Shown piece after piece: positions 1 through 7,154 of a stretch of 7,379 nucleotides of DNA. The number at the start of each line of letters is the position of its first letter. Position 1 is the stretch's first letter. The position numbers and the translations under genes are program-made. This DNA is from Flavobacteriales bacterium. Lineage in GTDB: Bacteria; Bacteroidota; Bacteroidia; Flavobacteriales_D; Sanyastnellaceae. The stretch spans positions 1-7,379 of the forward strand of contig JANRAA010000078.1 in the NCBI GenBank assembly GCA_030728235.1. The letters run 5' to 3'. The notes below the pieces were generated by a model. It worked only from the letters and a program-made list of their open reading frames with translations. It did no database searches and was not told where the DNA came from.

Positions 1-209
1 CCAAAAAAGAGTATCGCAAGCAAGAGATGACTATTGAGAAAGAAGCCATCAAAGACCTTTTGAAAGACGAGTTGAAATTGTTTGGCAAGAAAGACAGCAC
101 CCAAACCGGAAAGCCAGATAAAGAGGTGAAAGTAACTTTGGAATGGAATGACACCAAGCCACCAAAGGAGAAAAAGCCCGACCTTTTTGAAGACGACGAA
201 GATTTTTAA
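1..209 (+). CDS. C-terminal end of an unrecognised protein with a highly charged tail (5' partial)
   Basis: The reading frame is open from the first complete codon at base 3 to a TAA at 207-209, giving about 68 residues. An ATG lies at base 27, but the frame is open upstream of it with similar Lys/Glu-rich composition, so this is more likely the tail of a longer gene than a 60-aa protein. The visible part is dominated by Lys, Glu and Asp. A likely amphipathic helix (TIEKEAIKDLLKDELKLFG) is followed by a short beta-like stretch (KVTLEWND) and an acidic end (DLFEDDEDF). There are no Cys residues, no membrane segment and no catalytic motif. Charged tails of this sort occur on several large Bacteroidota envelope proteins, AsmA-like ones among them, but that is only a guess. 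No terminator is evident after the stop, and the next gene starts 113 bp downstream on the same strand. Confidence 0.6.
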   Translation, partial: KKEYRKQEMTIEKEAIKDLLKDELKLFGKKDSTQTGKPDKEVKVTLEWNDTKPPKEKKPDLFEDDEDF

Positions 210-279
210 TCCAGAATTCTCGAAGTTGACAGCCATGGTTTAACGACAAATGACACCCCACTTTTACCAACTGCTCATT

Positions 280-287
280 CATATTTG
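280..287 (+). promoter_or_regulatory. Possible Bacteroidota -7 promoter element upstream of the propeller kinase
   Basis: CATATTTG matches the Bacteroidota primary-sigma -7 consensus TAnnTTTG at five of six fixed positions. It lies 35 bp before the kinase start codon, which would leave a short leader. No convincing TTG -33 element sits at the expected distance upstream, so this is only a candidate. The rest of the 210-322 gap shows no hairpin or other recognisable site. Confidence 0.25.
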
Positions 288-322
288 GTTCAGTCTGAAT
301 ACTAAGTTACATTTCGGACAGA

Positions 323-3300
323 ATGAGGAACCTTATCTTCAGCATACTATTTCTTAGCACACTCCTTTCATACGGACAAAACGACGTCTTGTTTGGAAGG
401 TTTGTGAACTATACCGTTGATCAAGGATTGTCGAGTTCACGGACATCCTGCCTAGCAGAAGATTCTCTTGGTTTTATTTGGATAGGCACCGAAGAAGGGC
501 TGAACAGATTTGACGGCACCAACTTCAAGATGTTCTTGAAAAGCAGCAAAGAAGGCTCTATTCCAGACAACTACATCACACAGTTGATTCCACTTCCTGC
601 GGGAGATTTATTGGGCGCCACCAGAAGAGGCGGAGTGTTTAAGTATTGCGCAGCCACCGAAAGTTTCGAAACCTTTCCTACAACTTACCGTGACGACAAG
701 CCCCTGCTGGCAGCGATCAGTATCGTTCAAGAAACCGATAGCACCTTTTTCGTTTCGTATGGGAAAGATGTGCTTTTGTCGGGCGGTTTGTATCGCCTCA
801 ACATCCGATCAGGTCAGCAAACCCTGTTGAGTGAAGAAGTTCTTTCTGCGTGGGGATTGGCCGTGGGCCCCGACAACACCTTATGGACATGCAGTGATAA
901 GCTGTATCGGGTTGATTTAGAAACAAGAGCAACCAAATCGTTCAAGCATCCAGGTTTGAACAACATTGAGAATGTAACGCATGAAGACCTGTGCTTTGAG
1001 AATGATAAGATCCTTTTGGCTTCTTGGGGAGCAGGAATTGTGGTATTTGACCCAGAGCAAGAAACCTTTATTGCAAATCACTTATTTGACCCCGATGCGA
1101 CCTCTTCGAACAAGAACGTTGTTCGCAAATTACACAAGAAATCGGCCAATAGCTATTGGGTTATTTCGGCCGACAAAGGGTTGGGCGAGTTCAATACAAG
1201 AACAAAAAAATTCAGTTTTTACGAGCACAGCGCATCTGATCCGTACTCTATTTTTTACATCAGTGCGCGCGACGTTTTGGTAGATTCTCGCGGCATTATT
1301 TGGGCGGCCATGGCATCGGGCCTGTCGGTTAACAATCCCGAAGTTTTGCAAATACACTACGCCCCAATTTTTCAGCAAGACGAGCAACGTGGGCGCACCT
1401 TTCAGTTCAACCAAGCCATGAACATCGGCAACGACTTGTTGGTTTCTGCCTCGTCTAGCGACGGATATTGGATGCTGGACCTCGCCACCAAGAAAAACCA
1501 ACATCGCATTGCACAATCCGGGCAAGTTGTTGGACAAGACAAAGGGCTTTCGGGGGTAGAAGTGCAAGTCGTCGACAACCGATTTTGGAGCATGTCGGCC
1601 AACCACCTTTTTGAAATCACCCCCGATCAAAAGACCATCAAGCGATTGGATTTGTATGAACGGTTTGGCTATGAAGACCCGCGTGGTTTTGTGAATACTA
1701 TTTGTCCGGCCCCCAATAACAAAGTGCTTTTTGGCACCGACGACAACCTTGTAGGCACGTACGACCCGCAAACCGGAGATGTTGAGCAAGTGTGGTTGAT
1801 AGGGGATGCAGAATCGAAGCAAGACAACCTCGTTTTTGAGGTGGCTGTTGAAAATCCACATCGCATTTGGGCAGCCACCACTCAGGGAGTGTATCGCATC
1901 ACCGACATGCTTGAGGTAGAGCGGCTAGACAGTTTGAGTGATGCCATACGCGACATGGGGTGGATTGAAATGGTATCGCTCACCTGCAATGGAACCAGTT
2001 TGGCATTGGGAACCCGTGACCAAGGCGTGGTGGTAGTTGACTTAAACGATTGGAGTGTCACCAACTATGGACGCGAGCAAGGCATGATAAGCCTGTACAT
2101 CGGTGAAATGGAAGTTGATGGCAACAACCATTATTGGGGGTTGACAGGAAACGGCTTGGTACAGATAGATCCAGCAGAAAAGAACACAGTCAACGTTTAC
2201 ACAGAACGCGATGGCTTGATGTACAACGACATCATAGGCAACGAGATCACCCGACTGAGTGACGGCACCATCATGCTCGGATTATTCGATGGCATAGCAT
2301 GGTTTCATCCCGATTCATTGAACGAGCATCGCGCGCCAGCCTTCATGTATGTGCGAAACGTATATCGGCAGGGAGAGTTGGTTGATTATTTGGTAGGACA
2401 GACGATAGAAGCCCGATACAAAGAAGCCGTAGAAATAGAATTTGCTGCACTTGGATTTACAAAACCAAGCGAATACCGTTATGCATGGCGAGCCGTTGGA
2501 GAAGCAAACTGGAACTACATGCAAGAGCCACGTTTGGTATTTAGCGAGTTGGGAAAAAACGATTACATCCTCGAGATACAGGCCCAATCGCGAAGCGGCG
2601 AATGGATGGAAAGTCCGCTGTTGTTGTCTATAATCGTCGACGTACCCTGGTACCGTCAAAACTGGTTTTACATCCTCATCGCCATTGCTATTGTTGCCAT
2701 TAGTCTTTACATCGTTAGGTTACGCGTGATCAACATCCGCCGCACGGCGCAAATGCAAACCGAATACAACCAGCGTTTAGCGGAAGTGGAGATGTCGGCC
2801 TTGCGAGCTCAAATGAACCCCCACTTCTTGTTCAACTGTTTGAACAGCATCAAGTTCTTCATCATCAACAACGAAACCGATCAGGCCAGCGAGTACCTCA
2901 CAAAGTTTGGAAGACTCATTCGCCTCATACTCTCGAATTCGAAAAGCGATACCATCACACTGTCGACAGAACTCGAAAGTTTGCAACTCTACGTGGCGCT
3001 CGAGGCATTGCGGTTCAGTGATAAGTTCAGATTTGAGCTTCGGTTATCGCCAGATATCCAAGCCGATTTCATCGACATACCGCCGATGTTGATTCAGCCA
3101 TTTGTAGAGAATGCCATTTGGCACGGACTGCATCACAAGCAAGGCGAAGGATTGTTGCGTGTAGACATAGCATTGTCGGGCAACGATCTGATTTGCGTTA
3201 TTGAAGACGATGGGGTAGGGCGGTCAACCGCAGCAGAGATGAAATCTAAATCGGCCACCAGAGATAAAAGCTACGGCATGGATATCACCCGACGCCGACT

Positions 3301-3415
3301 TGATATATTAGAGAGTAAATTGAATAAAGAAGGTAAAGTAGAAATTACCGATTTAACCGATGGCAATGGAACGCCATGTGGAACCAAAGTGACCATTCGC
3401 ATACCGCTTGATTAA
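323..3415 (+). CDS. Sensor histidine kinase: periplasmic propeller, Y_Y_Y domain and LytS-type kinase
   Basis: Predicted inner-membrane sensor kinase of 1030 aa. Residues 1-19 form a Sec signal peptide ending SYGQ. Residues from about 28 to 670 are beta-propeller repeats of the two-component-regulator type; the first is textbook (DQGLSSSR, then DSLGFIWIGTEEGLNRFDG), with later copies near 319-334, 507-526 and 594-615. A Y_Y_Y-like domain follows at about 700-773 (FAALGFTKPSEYRYAWR), then PWYRQNWFY and one membrane helix at about 781-800. The cytoplasmic part is a LytS/His_kinase-family module. Its motifs are NPHFLFN with phospho-acceptor His834, an N-box VENAIWHG with Asn930, a G1 box EDDGVGR at 961-967 and GMDITRRRL at 985-993. 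All key residues are present, so it should be active. The ATG at 323 is chosen because it starts the signal peptide. The length fits a double seven-bladed propeller sensor. The ligand is unknown. The regulator gene starts 8 bp downstream, so the two are surely one operon. Confidence 0.93.
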   Translation: MRNLIFSILFLSTLLSYGQNDVLFGRFVNYTVDQGLSSSRTSCLAEDSLGFIWIGTEEGLNRFDGTNFKMFLKSSKEGSIPDNYITQLIPLPAGDLLGATRRGGVFKYCAATESFETFPTTYRDDKPLLAAISIVQETDSTFFVSYGKDVLLSGGLYRLNIRSGQQTLLSEEVLSAWGLAVGPDNTLWTCSDKLYRVDLETRATKSFKHPGLNNIENVTHEDLCFENDKILLASWGAGIVVFDPEQETFIANHLFDPDATSSNKNVVRKLHKKSANSYWVISADKGLGEFNTRTKKFSFYEHSASDPYSIFYISARDVLVDSRGIIWAAMASGLSVNNPEVLQIHYAPIFQQDEQRGRTFQFNQAMNIGNDLLVSASSSDGYWMLDLATKKNQHRIAQSGQVVGQDKGLSGVEVQVVDNRFWSMSANHLFEITPDQKTIKRLDLYERFGYEDPRGFVNTICPAPNNKVLFGTDDNLVGTYDPQTGDVEQVWLIGDAESKQDNLVFEVAVENPHRIWAATTQGVYRITDMLEVERLDSLSDAIRDMGWIEMVSLTCNGTSLALGTRDQGVVVVDLNDWSVTNYGREQGMISLYIGEMEVDGNNHYWGLTGNGLVQIDPAEKNTVNVYTERDGLMYNDIIGNEITRLSDGTIMLGLFDGIAWFHPDSLNEHRAPAFMYVRNVYRQGELVDYLVGQTIEARYKEAVEIEFAALGFTKPSEYRYAWRAVGEANWNYMQEPRLVFSELGKNDYILEIQAQSRSGEWMESPLLLSIIVDVPWYRQNWFYILIAIAIVAISLYIVRLRVINIRRTAQMQTEYNQRLAEVEMSALRAQMNPHFLFNCLNSIKFFIINNETDQASEYLTKFGRLIRLILSNSKSDTITLSTELESLQLYVALEALRFSDKFRFELRLSPDIQADFIDIPPMLIQPFVENAIWHGLHHKQGEGLLRVDIALSGNDLICVIEDDGVGRSTAAEMKSKSATRDKSYGMDITRRRLDILESKLNKEGKVEITDLTDGNGTPCGTKVTIRIPLD

Positions 3416-3423
3416 CCAATTGT

Positions 3424-4155
3424 ATGAAAGCAATCATTATTGACGACGAACGCCATTGTGCGGCAACACTTAAATATGAGATTGAACGCCACGTTCCTGA
3501 GGTAGAGATAATAGGCGTGTTTGATCAACCAGAAGAAGGGTTAAAAGCCATAGAGAGTCAGAAGCCAGACCTGGTTTTTCTCGACATCGAGATGCCAAGG
3601 ATGAACGGGTTTGAGCTATTGCAGGCCTTACCGAAAATTGATTTTTCACTCATCTTCACCACCGCGTATGATGAGTTCGCATTGAAAGCTTTTCAGTTTT
3701 CGGCCATCGATTATTTGCTGAAGCCCGTGAGCGGAGACGACATTCAAAAAGCTGTTTTGAAGGTCAAGAATCAACATGGTGTTTCGAAGGCACAGCTCGA
3801 CATCTTGTTTGGCCGATTGGATGGAAAAGGGTTTTCAAAGATCGCATTGCCGTCGTCAGAAGGACTTGAATTTGTGAAAGCAGAATCTATTTTACATTGC
3901 GAGTCGGAGTCGAATTACACACGCGTTTATTTCGCCGATAAACGGCGGATGTTGGTTTCGCGCACCTTAAAAGACATTGAAGAAATGCTTGAGGGACAAG
4001 GTTTTTTCAGAGTGCATCACTCCCACGTTATCAACCTCAACAACATTGCAAAGTATGTAAAGGGCAGTGGGGGGTATGTAGTGATGGATGACGGCACCCA
4101 GATTCCTGTTTCGCGCAGTCGTAAAGACAGTTTGATGCAGCTATTTGGCTCTTGA
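3424..4155 (+). CDS. LytTR-family response regulator (REC-LytTR)
   Basis: DNA-binding response regulator of 243 aa, the usual length for this family, and the probable phosphorylation partner of the kinase encoded 8 bp upstream. The receiver domain (about 1-118) has the acidic pair Asp7/Asp8, phospho-acceptor Asp54 in VFLDIEMP, Thr80 in FTTAYDEFA and Lys100 in DYLLKP, so every residue needed for phosphorylation is present. After a short linker, the LytTR DNA-binding domain (about 138-241) carries family hallmarks: ESILHCESESNYTRVYF, SRTLKDIEEML, FFRVHHSHVINLNNI and IPVSRSRKD. LytTR proteins bind pairs of short direct repeats upstream of target promoters. The targets here are unknown; the same-strand secreted-protein gene downstream is the nearest candidate. 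There is no Shine-Dalgarno sequence before the ATG. The start is fixed by the MKAIIIDDE beginning typical of receivers. Confidence 0.95.
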   Translation: MKAIIIDDERHCAATLKYEIERHVPEVEIIGVFDQPEEGLKAIESQKPDLVFLDIEMPRMNGFELLQALPKIDFSLIFTTAYDEFALKAFQFSAIDYLLKPVSGDDIQKAVLKVKNQHGVSKAQLDILFGRLDGKGFSKIALPSSEGLEFVKAESILHCESESNYTRVYFADKRRMLVSRTLKDIEEMLEGQGFFRVHHSHVINLNNIAKYVKGSGGYVVMDDGTQIPVSRSRKDSLMQLFGS

Positions 4156-4223
4156 AAATTGCTAACTACTACTTCAGTACAACCAAATGCTCGATTAAGC
4201 GTCTAAATGTCTTGCCTTCGCCG

Positions 4224-4231
4224 TTACTTTG
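4224..4231 (+). promoter_or_regulatory. Possible -7 promoter element upstream of the DUF4412-like gene
   Basis: TTACTTTG matches TAnnTTTG at five of six fixed positions and lies 19 bp before the ATG at 4251. There is no clear TTG at the -33 distance. If the element is real, the leader would be very short and the gene would have its own promoter instead of depending wholly on readthrough from the regulator gene. The rest of the 95-bp gap shows no strong hairpin that would terminate the upstream operon. Confidence 0.25.
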
Positions 4232-4250
4232 TCTCATCAAATAACCAACT

Positions 4251-5177
4251 ATGAATACCAAAGGCATTTTTTGGCTACTTACAATCCTTCTCTCAACGCA
4301 GATTTCAAGCGCTCAGATCGTAGATAGGACAACGGATCGTGCGAAAGACAAGACCAACAATCGCGTTGATAACAAGATCGACCAAGGCATTGACAAAAGT
4401 TTAGACGCTATTGAAGGCGTATTCAAACGCAAGCCGAAAGAAGACAAGAAGAAAAAAGAAGAGACACCGCAGACAGAGGAAGAGCAGAGTCAAGCAGCCG
4501 CTGAGAGCATGCTTTCTGGAGGCCTTTTTGGTGGACAGAGCAATGCCCAGATCAAAGACGCATACAAGTTTGATCATCGCGTGAGCATGACCATGGAAAT
4601 GACAGATAAGAAAGGGGAGAAATCGCCAGAGCAACAAATGCAGATGTACTTTTCTGAGAGCGATCCAGAAATTGGAATTCGCACCATGCAGGAAGGCATG
4701 AACAGTTTGATGGTTATGGACATGGGCAACAAAGTAATGGTGATGCTCATGGATGTAGGCGAGTCGAAAATGTTGATGACCATTCCCTTGAACGGTGATT
4801 TATTGAGTGAAGAAGAGGAAGAAAAGCATACCAAATCGGATGACTTTACCTTTACGAAAACAGGTCGAACCAAAACCATTTTGGGCTATACCTGCGAAGA
4901 GTATATTGGTGAAGACAAAGAGAGCACCTCTGTGTTTTGGGTAACAAAAGACGAAGATTTTGGAATCACCAAAGCATTCGCTGGCATGGCTGCGGCCTCA
5001 AAGAAGTCGAACTCAAGCTTGCCTCAAGATGCTCCCGGGGGCATGATGATGGAGATGACCAACACCAACAAAAAGAATCCAAAAGAAGAGATGAAACTAA
5101 CAGTTACTGAGGTGAAGAAAAACATTTCAGAAACCATATCTACGAAAGGCTATTCAAAAATGGGTTTTGGAGGATAA
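4251..5177 (+). CDS. Secreted Met-rich protein with a DUF4412-like domain
   Basis: Exported protein of 308 aa and unknown function. Residues 1-21 are a Sec signal peptide (MNTKGIFWLLTILLSTQISS then AQ). Residues 23-54 form a charged, probably helical stretch with Asp recurring about every four residues. A Lys/Glu-rich linker (about 58-80) and a Gly-rich turn (SGGLFGG) follow. From about 105 to 300 the protein resembles DUF4412: beta-strand-like segments, then the family-typical TKTILGYTCEEYIGED and VFWVTKDEDFG, where an extracted or modified substrate has been suggested but no activity is established. The central part is extraordinarily rich in Met, with 15 among residues 113-176, often alternating as MxMxM. 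No catalytic motif or lipobox is visible, so it is probably a soluble periplasmic or secreted protein. It lies 95 bp after the LytTR regulator on the same strand, which makes it a candidate target or operon member. The domain call rests on motif resemblance recalled from the family. Confidence 0.8.
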   Translation: MNTKGIFWLLTILLSTQISSAQIVDRTTDRAKDKTNNRVDNKIDQGIDKSLDAIEGVFKRKPKEDKKKKEETPQTEEEQSQAAAESMLSGGLFGGQSNAQIKDAYKFDHRVSMTMEMTDKKGEKSPEQQMQMYFSESDPEIGIRTMQEGMNSLMVMDMGNKVMVMLMDVGESKMLMTIPLNGDLLSEEEEEKHTKSDDFTFTKTGRTKTILGYTCEEYIGEDKESTSVFWVTKDEDFGITKAFAGMAAASKKSNSSLPQDAPGGMMMEMTNTNKKNPKEEMKLTVTEVKKNISETISTKGYSKMGFGG

Positions 5178-5202
5178 TAATAGCTTGCTATCCAACTAAA
5201 CG

Positions 5203-5236
5203 AAAGAGCGTCAGACCTGAGGGTGGGCGCTTTTTT
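5203..5236 (+). terminator. Rho-independent-like terminator between convergent genes
   Basis: AAAGAGCG (5203-5210) can pair with CGCTTTTT (5228-5235) as an eight-pair stem with one G-U wobble, across a 17-base loop. The right arm runs into a T-rich stretch (TTTTTT, C, TTTT), as expected for termination of plus-strand transcripts from the DUF4412-like gene, whose stop is 25 bp before the stem. The loop and right arm lie inside the last codons of the minus-strand kinase gene. Read on the minus strand, the hairpin is followed only by CTCTTTCG-like sequence, so termination there would be weaker. The stem is mostly A-U, so the call is moderate. Confidence 0.5.
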
Positions 5237-7112
5237 CTTTTGATGGAAACATGATTGTGACAGTTGTTCCAGCGTCGTTTAGCACCGACCATTCGGCCCG
5301 CAATTTCTTTGCAAAAGAGTTGATTAACCGCGTGCCGAAGCCAGGCTTAGCACCTTCCGCGTAGCCCACTCCATTGTCGGCAACCGATAGCGTAACAACG
5401 TTGTTATCGGCGTTCAAAGCAATGTGAATGGTGCCGCCATCTTCCTTGAACGCGTACTTCACCGCGTTGGTAATCAATTCGTTGATGATTAGTCCGAGAG
5501 GCACCGTTTCATCGATATCCAATTTAAGTTGATCGATTTTCGTTGAAAGCGCGATTTTTTCGGGGTCTATCTTATACGAGTTGAAGATGTTAGAGCACAA
5601 ACGTTCAATGTATGTAGATGCTTGGATGTTGCGCAAATCGTCATGGCTATACAAGCTCTCATGTATTAGCGCCATGGCCTGTACCCTGTTTCTTGATTCG
5701 AGCATGGCATCTTGCGCCTCAGCATCTTCGATGTTTCTGCTGTGCAAACTGAGCAGACTTGATACTACCTGCAGATTGTTTTTCACGCGGTGGTGAATTT
5801 CACGAAGCAGCAGTTCTTTGTCTTGCAGCGCCCCTTCAATAACCTTTTTTTGAGCATCTAAAACACGATTTGTCTTGATCTTATTCAAAGCGAAGAACAA
5901 GGCGAAAACCAACAAAGCCGCAGCAAGTATAACTGCGATTGATAAAAAGAGCTTCTGACGTTTTTGAAATTCGATGTCTTTTTGCTGCAGGGCGATGGTA
6001 GCTTCTTTTTCCTTCGTCTGATATTGCGTTTGCAACTCCTGCAGGACATCTCTTTTTTCTGCATTGTTAATGGTGTCGGTGAAGGCGAGCATGCGGTCGT
6101 AGTGAGGAATAGCCTCTTCAAAGCGTTTAAGATTCACGTAGCAAGAGGCAAGCTCCAGCTCGACCATGCGCAATAGTACATACCGATCGCTGTCTTTTAC
6201 ATCCGGATAAATGCGGTTTAACTGGCGCAGGGCTTCTTCATATTCTCCTGTAAATCGCAGCGCTTGGGCGTAGTATGACACAATCAGATACAACGTTGGT
6301 TTAGATATATGTTTTTCGTAGGTCAAAGCCTCAGAGAGCACCTCTATGGCTTCAGGGTATCGATCGAAATGGCAGAAGGTCTGACCGTACCCCACCAGCA
6401 CACTAATCACATTTGCGGAGTCACCTTTTTGGAGGTAGATGTTGCGTGCAATTTCAAACGCGCTAATACTTTCGGCTTCGTTTCCTAAATACGATTCTGA
6501 AATTGCGAGGTTAAACCAAGAGTTAGCGAGTCCAGACGAGTCTTGTTGCAATTCTTTAACGCGAATCGACTTACGGTAAGTCTCCGCAGCTTCGGCATAT
6601 TTACCATCAGCTTTGAATATTACCCCAATGTTGTTGAGGGCTTGTCCGTAAGCGGCTTGATCACCAATTTCAGCACACAAGATCTCGGCCTTATCGAAGT
6701 AGGTGAGTGCATTGGCTAAATCTCCTTGATAGTAATAGGCAAAGCCGATGATGTTGTAAATTGAGCAAGTCATCGCCTCATCGCCAATTTGGTTCGAGAT
6801 CTCCAATGCTTGAAAGTGCTGTTTCAGAGCCGCGTTGAAGTTGTTATCGGTCTCGAACACATAGCCAGAAACCAAAAGCGATTTGATTATCCCGGGATAA
6901 AAATCGAGTTTACGACTCAACTCAATGCCTTTTGTTGCGAAAAATTGAGCAGTGTCGGTATCTGCATCCATCAGGTCAAACGCCAGGGTTCTATAAGCCC
7001 AGACTTTATTGGTGTCGTTGGGCATTGAACGCAAGGCAACAATCAGGCTGTCGTTTCCAAAACAGCACAGCGAGAAGCTGATAAATAGCAGGGCAGCAAT
7101 TAGTACTTTCAT
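5211..7112 (-). CDS. TPR-domain sensor histidine kinase of the HisKA_2 type
   Basis: Membrane histidine kinase of 633 aa. Residues 1-19 are a signal peptide (MKVLIAALLFISFSLCCFG). Residues from about 35 to 345 are tetratricopeptide repeats, for example IIGFAYYYQGDLANALTYFD (121-140), NNIGVIFKADGKYAEAAETY (160-179) and GYGQTFCHFDRYPEAIEVLS (241-260), predicted to lie in the periplasm. A coiled-coil-like stretch (about 350-385) leads to one membrane helix at about 388-410 and a second helical linker. The kinase part has a HisKA_2 H-box, REIHHRVKNNLQVV (437-450), with His441 the likely acceptor by alignment with HRVKN and His440 the alternative. It also has an N-box INELITNAVKYAF (Asn549), a G1 box DNGVGYA (579-585) and GFGTRLI (591-597). 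It looks complete and active. No receiver gene adjoins it in the window, so its partner is unknown. It probably shares an operon with the OmpA-like gene 42 bp upstream. Confidence 0.93.
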   Translation of the reverse strand: MKVLIAALLFISFSLCCFGNDSLIVALRSMPNDTNKVWAYRTLAFDLMDADTDTAQFFATKGIELSRKLDFYPGIIKSLLVSGYVFETDNNFNAALKQHFQALEISNQIGDEAMTCSIYNIIGFAYYYQGDLANALTYFDKAEILCAEIGDQAAYGQALNNIGVIFKADGKYAEAAETYRKSIRVKELQQDSSGLANSWFNLAISESYLGNEAESISAFEIARNIYLQKGDSANVISVLVGYGQTFCHFDRYPEAIEVLSEALTYEKHISKPTLYLIVSYYAQALRFTGEYEEALRQLNRIYPDVKDSDRYVLLRMVELELASCYVNLKRFEEAIPHYDRMLAFTDTINNAEKRDVLQELQTQYQTKEKEATIALQQKDIEFQKRQKLFLSIAVILAAALLVFALFFALNKIKTNRVLDAQKKVIEGALQDKELLLREIHHRVKNNLQVVSSLLSLHSRNIEDAEAQDAMLESRNRVQAMALIHESLYSHDDLRNIQASTYIERLCSNIFNSYKIDPEKIALSTKIDQLKLDIDETVPLGLIINELITNAVKYAFKEDGGTIHIALNADNNVVTLSVADNGVGYAEGAKPGFGTRLINSFAKKLRAEWSVLNDAGTTVTIMFPSKEKSAHPQV

Positions 7113-7122
7113 GGTTAAGGCA

Positions 7123-7141
7123 CCAAAAGCACCATTTTTGG
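7123..7141. repeat. Short inverted repeat in the OmpA-kinase intergenic gap
   Basis: CCAAAA (7123-7128) and TTTTGG (7136-7141) are a perfect 6-bp inverted repeat with a 7-base spacer. GCACCA occurs at 7129-7134, and nearly the same word (GGCACCA) starts at 7120. On the minus strand TGCTTTTG (7131-7124) also matches TAnnTTTG at five of six positions, 12 bp before the kinase ATG. It could be a weak hairpin, an operator or a promoter element for the kinase, or chance in a 42-bp gap. Confidence 0.3.
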
Positions 7142-7154
7142 CACTTTCGATGGC

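Noticed and set aside
27..209. A complete 60-aa small protein starting at the ATG at base 27
   Set aside because: The frame stays open upstream to the window edge with the same charged composition, so the tail of a longer gene is more likely.
226..231. TTGACA resembling a sigma70 -35 box
   Set aside because: No TATAAT-like or TAnnTTTG element lies at a suitable distance downstream, and Bacteroidota promoters do not use this box.
223..311. Possible LytTR half-sites containing GTT (223-231, 285-293, 303-311)
   Set aside because: Each matches the usual nine-base half-site at only about seven positions, and none forms a pair at the usual 12-13 bp spacing.
1130..1861. Long minus-strand open frame (243 codons) inside the propeller kinase gene
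   Set aside because: It lies wholly antisense to a well-supported coding region, shows no recognisable domain, and its Cys/His/Arg/Val-rich composition looks like a shadow of the sense codons.
4401..4879. Two minus-strand open frames opposite the DUF4412-like gene, rich in Phe, Leu and Ile
   Set aside because: The hydrophobic runs are the reverse complement of Lys/Glu- and Met-rich codons, so they mimic membrane segments without being real genes.
7097..7112. Lipoprotein signal in the TPR kinase N-terminus (two Cys at residues 16-17)
   Set aside because: The residues before the Cys pair do not fit a lipobox, and a later membrane helix plus a cytoplasmic kinase make a plain signal peptide more sensible.
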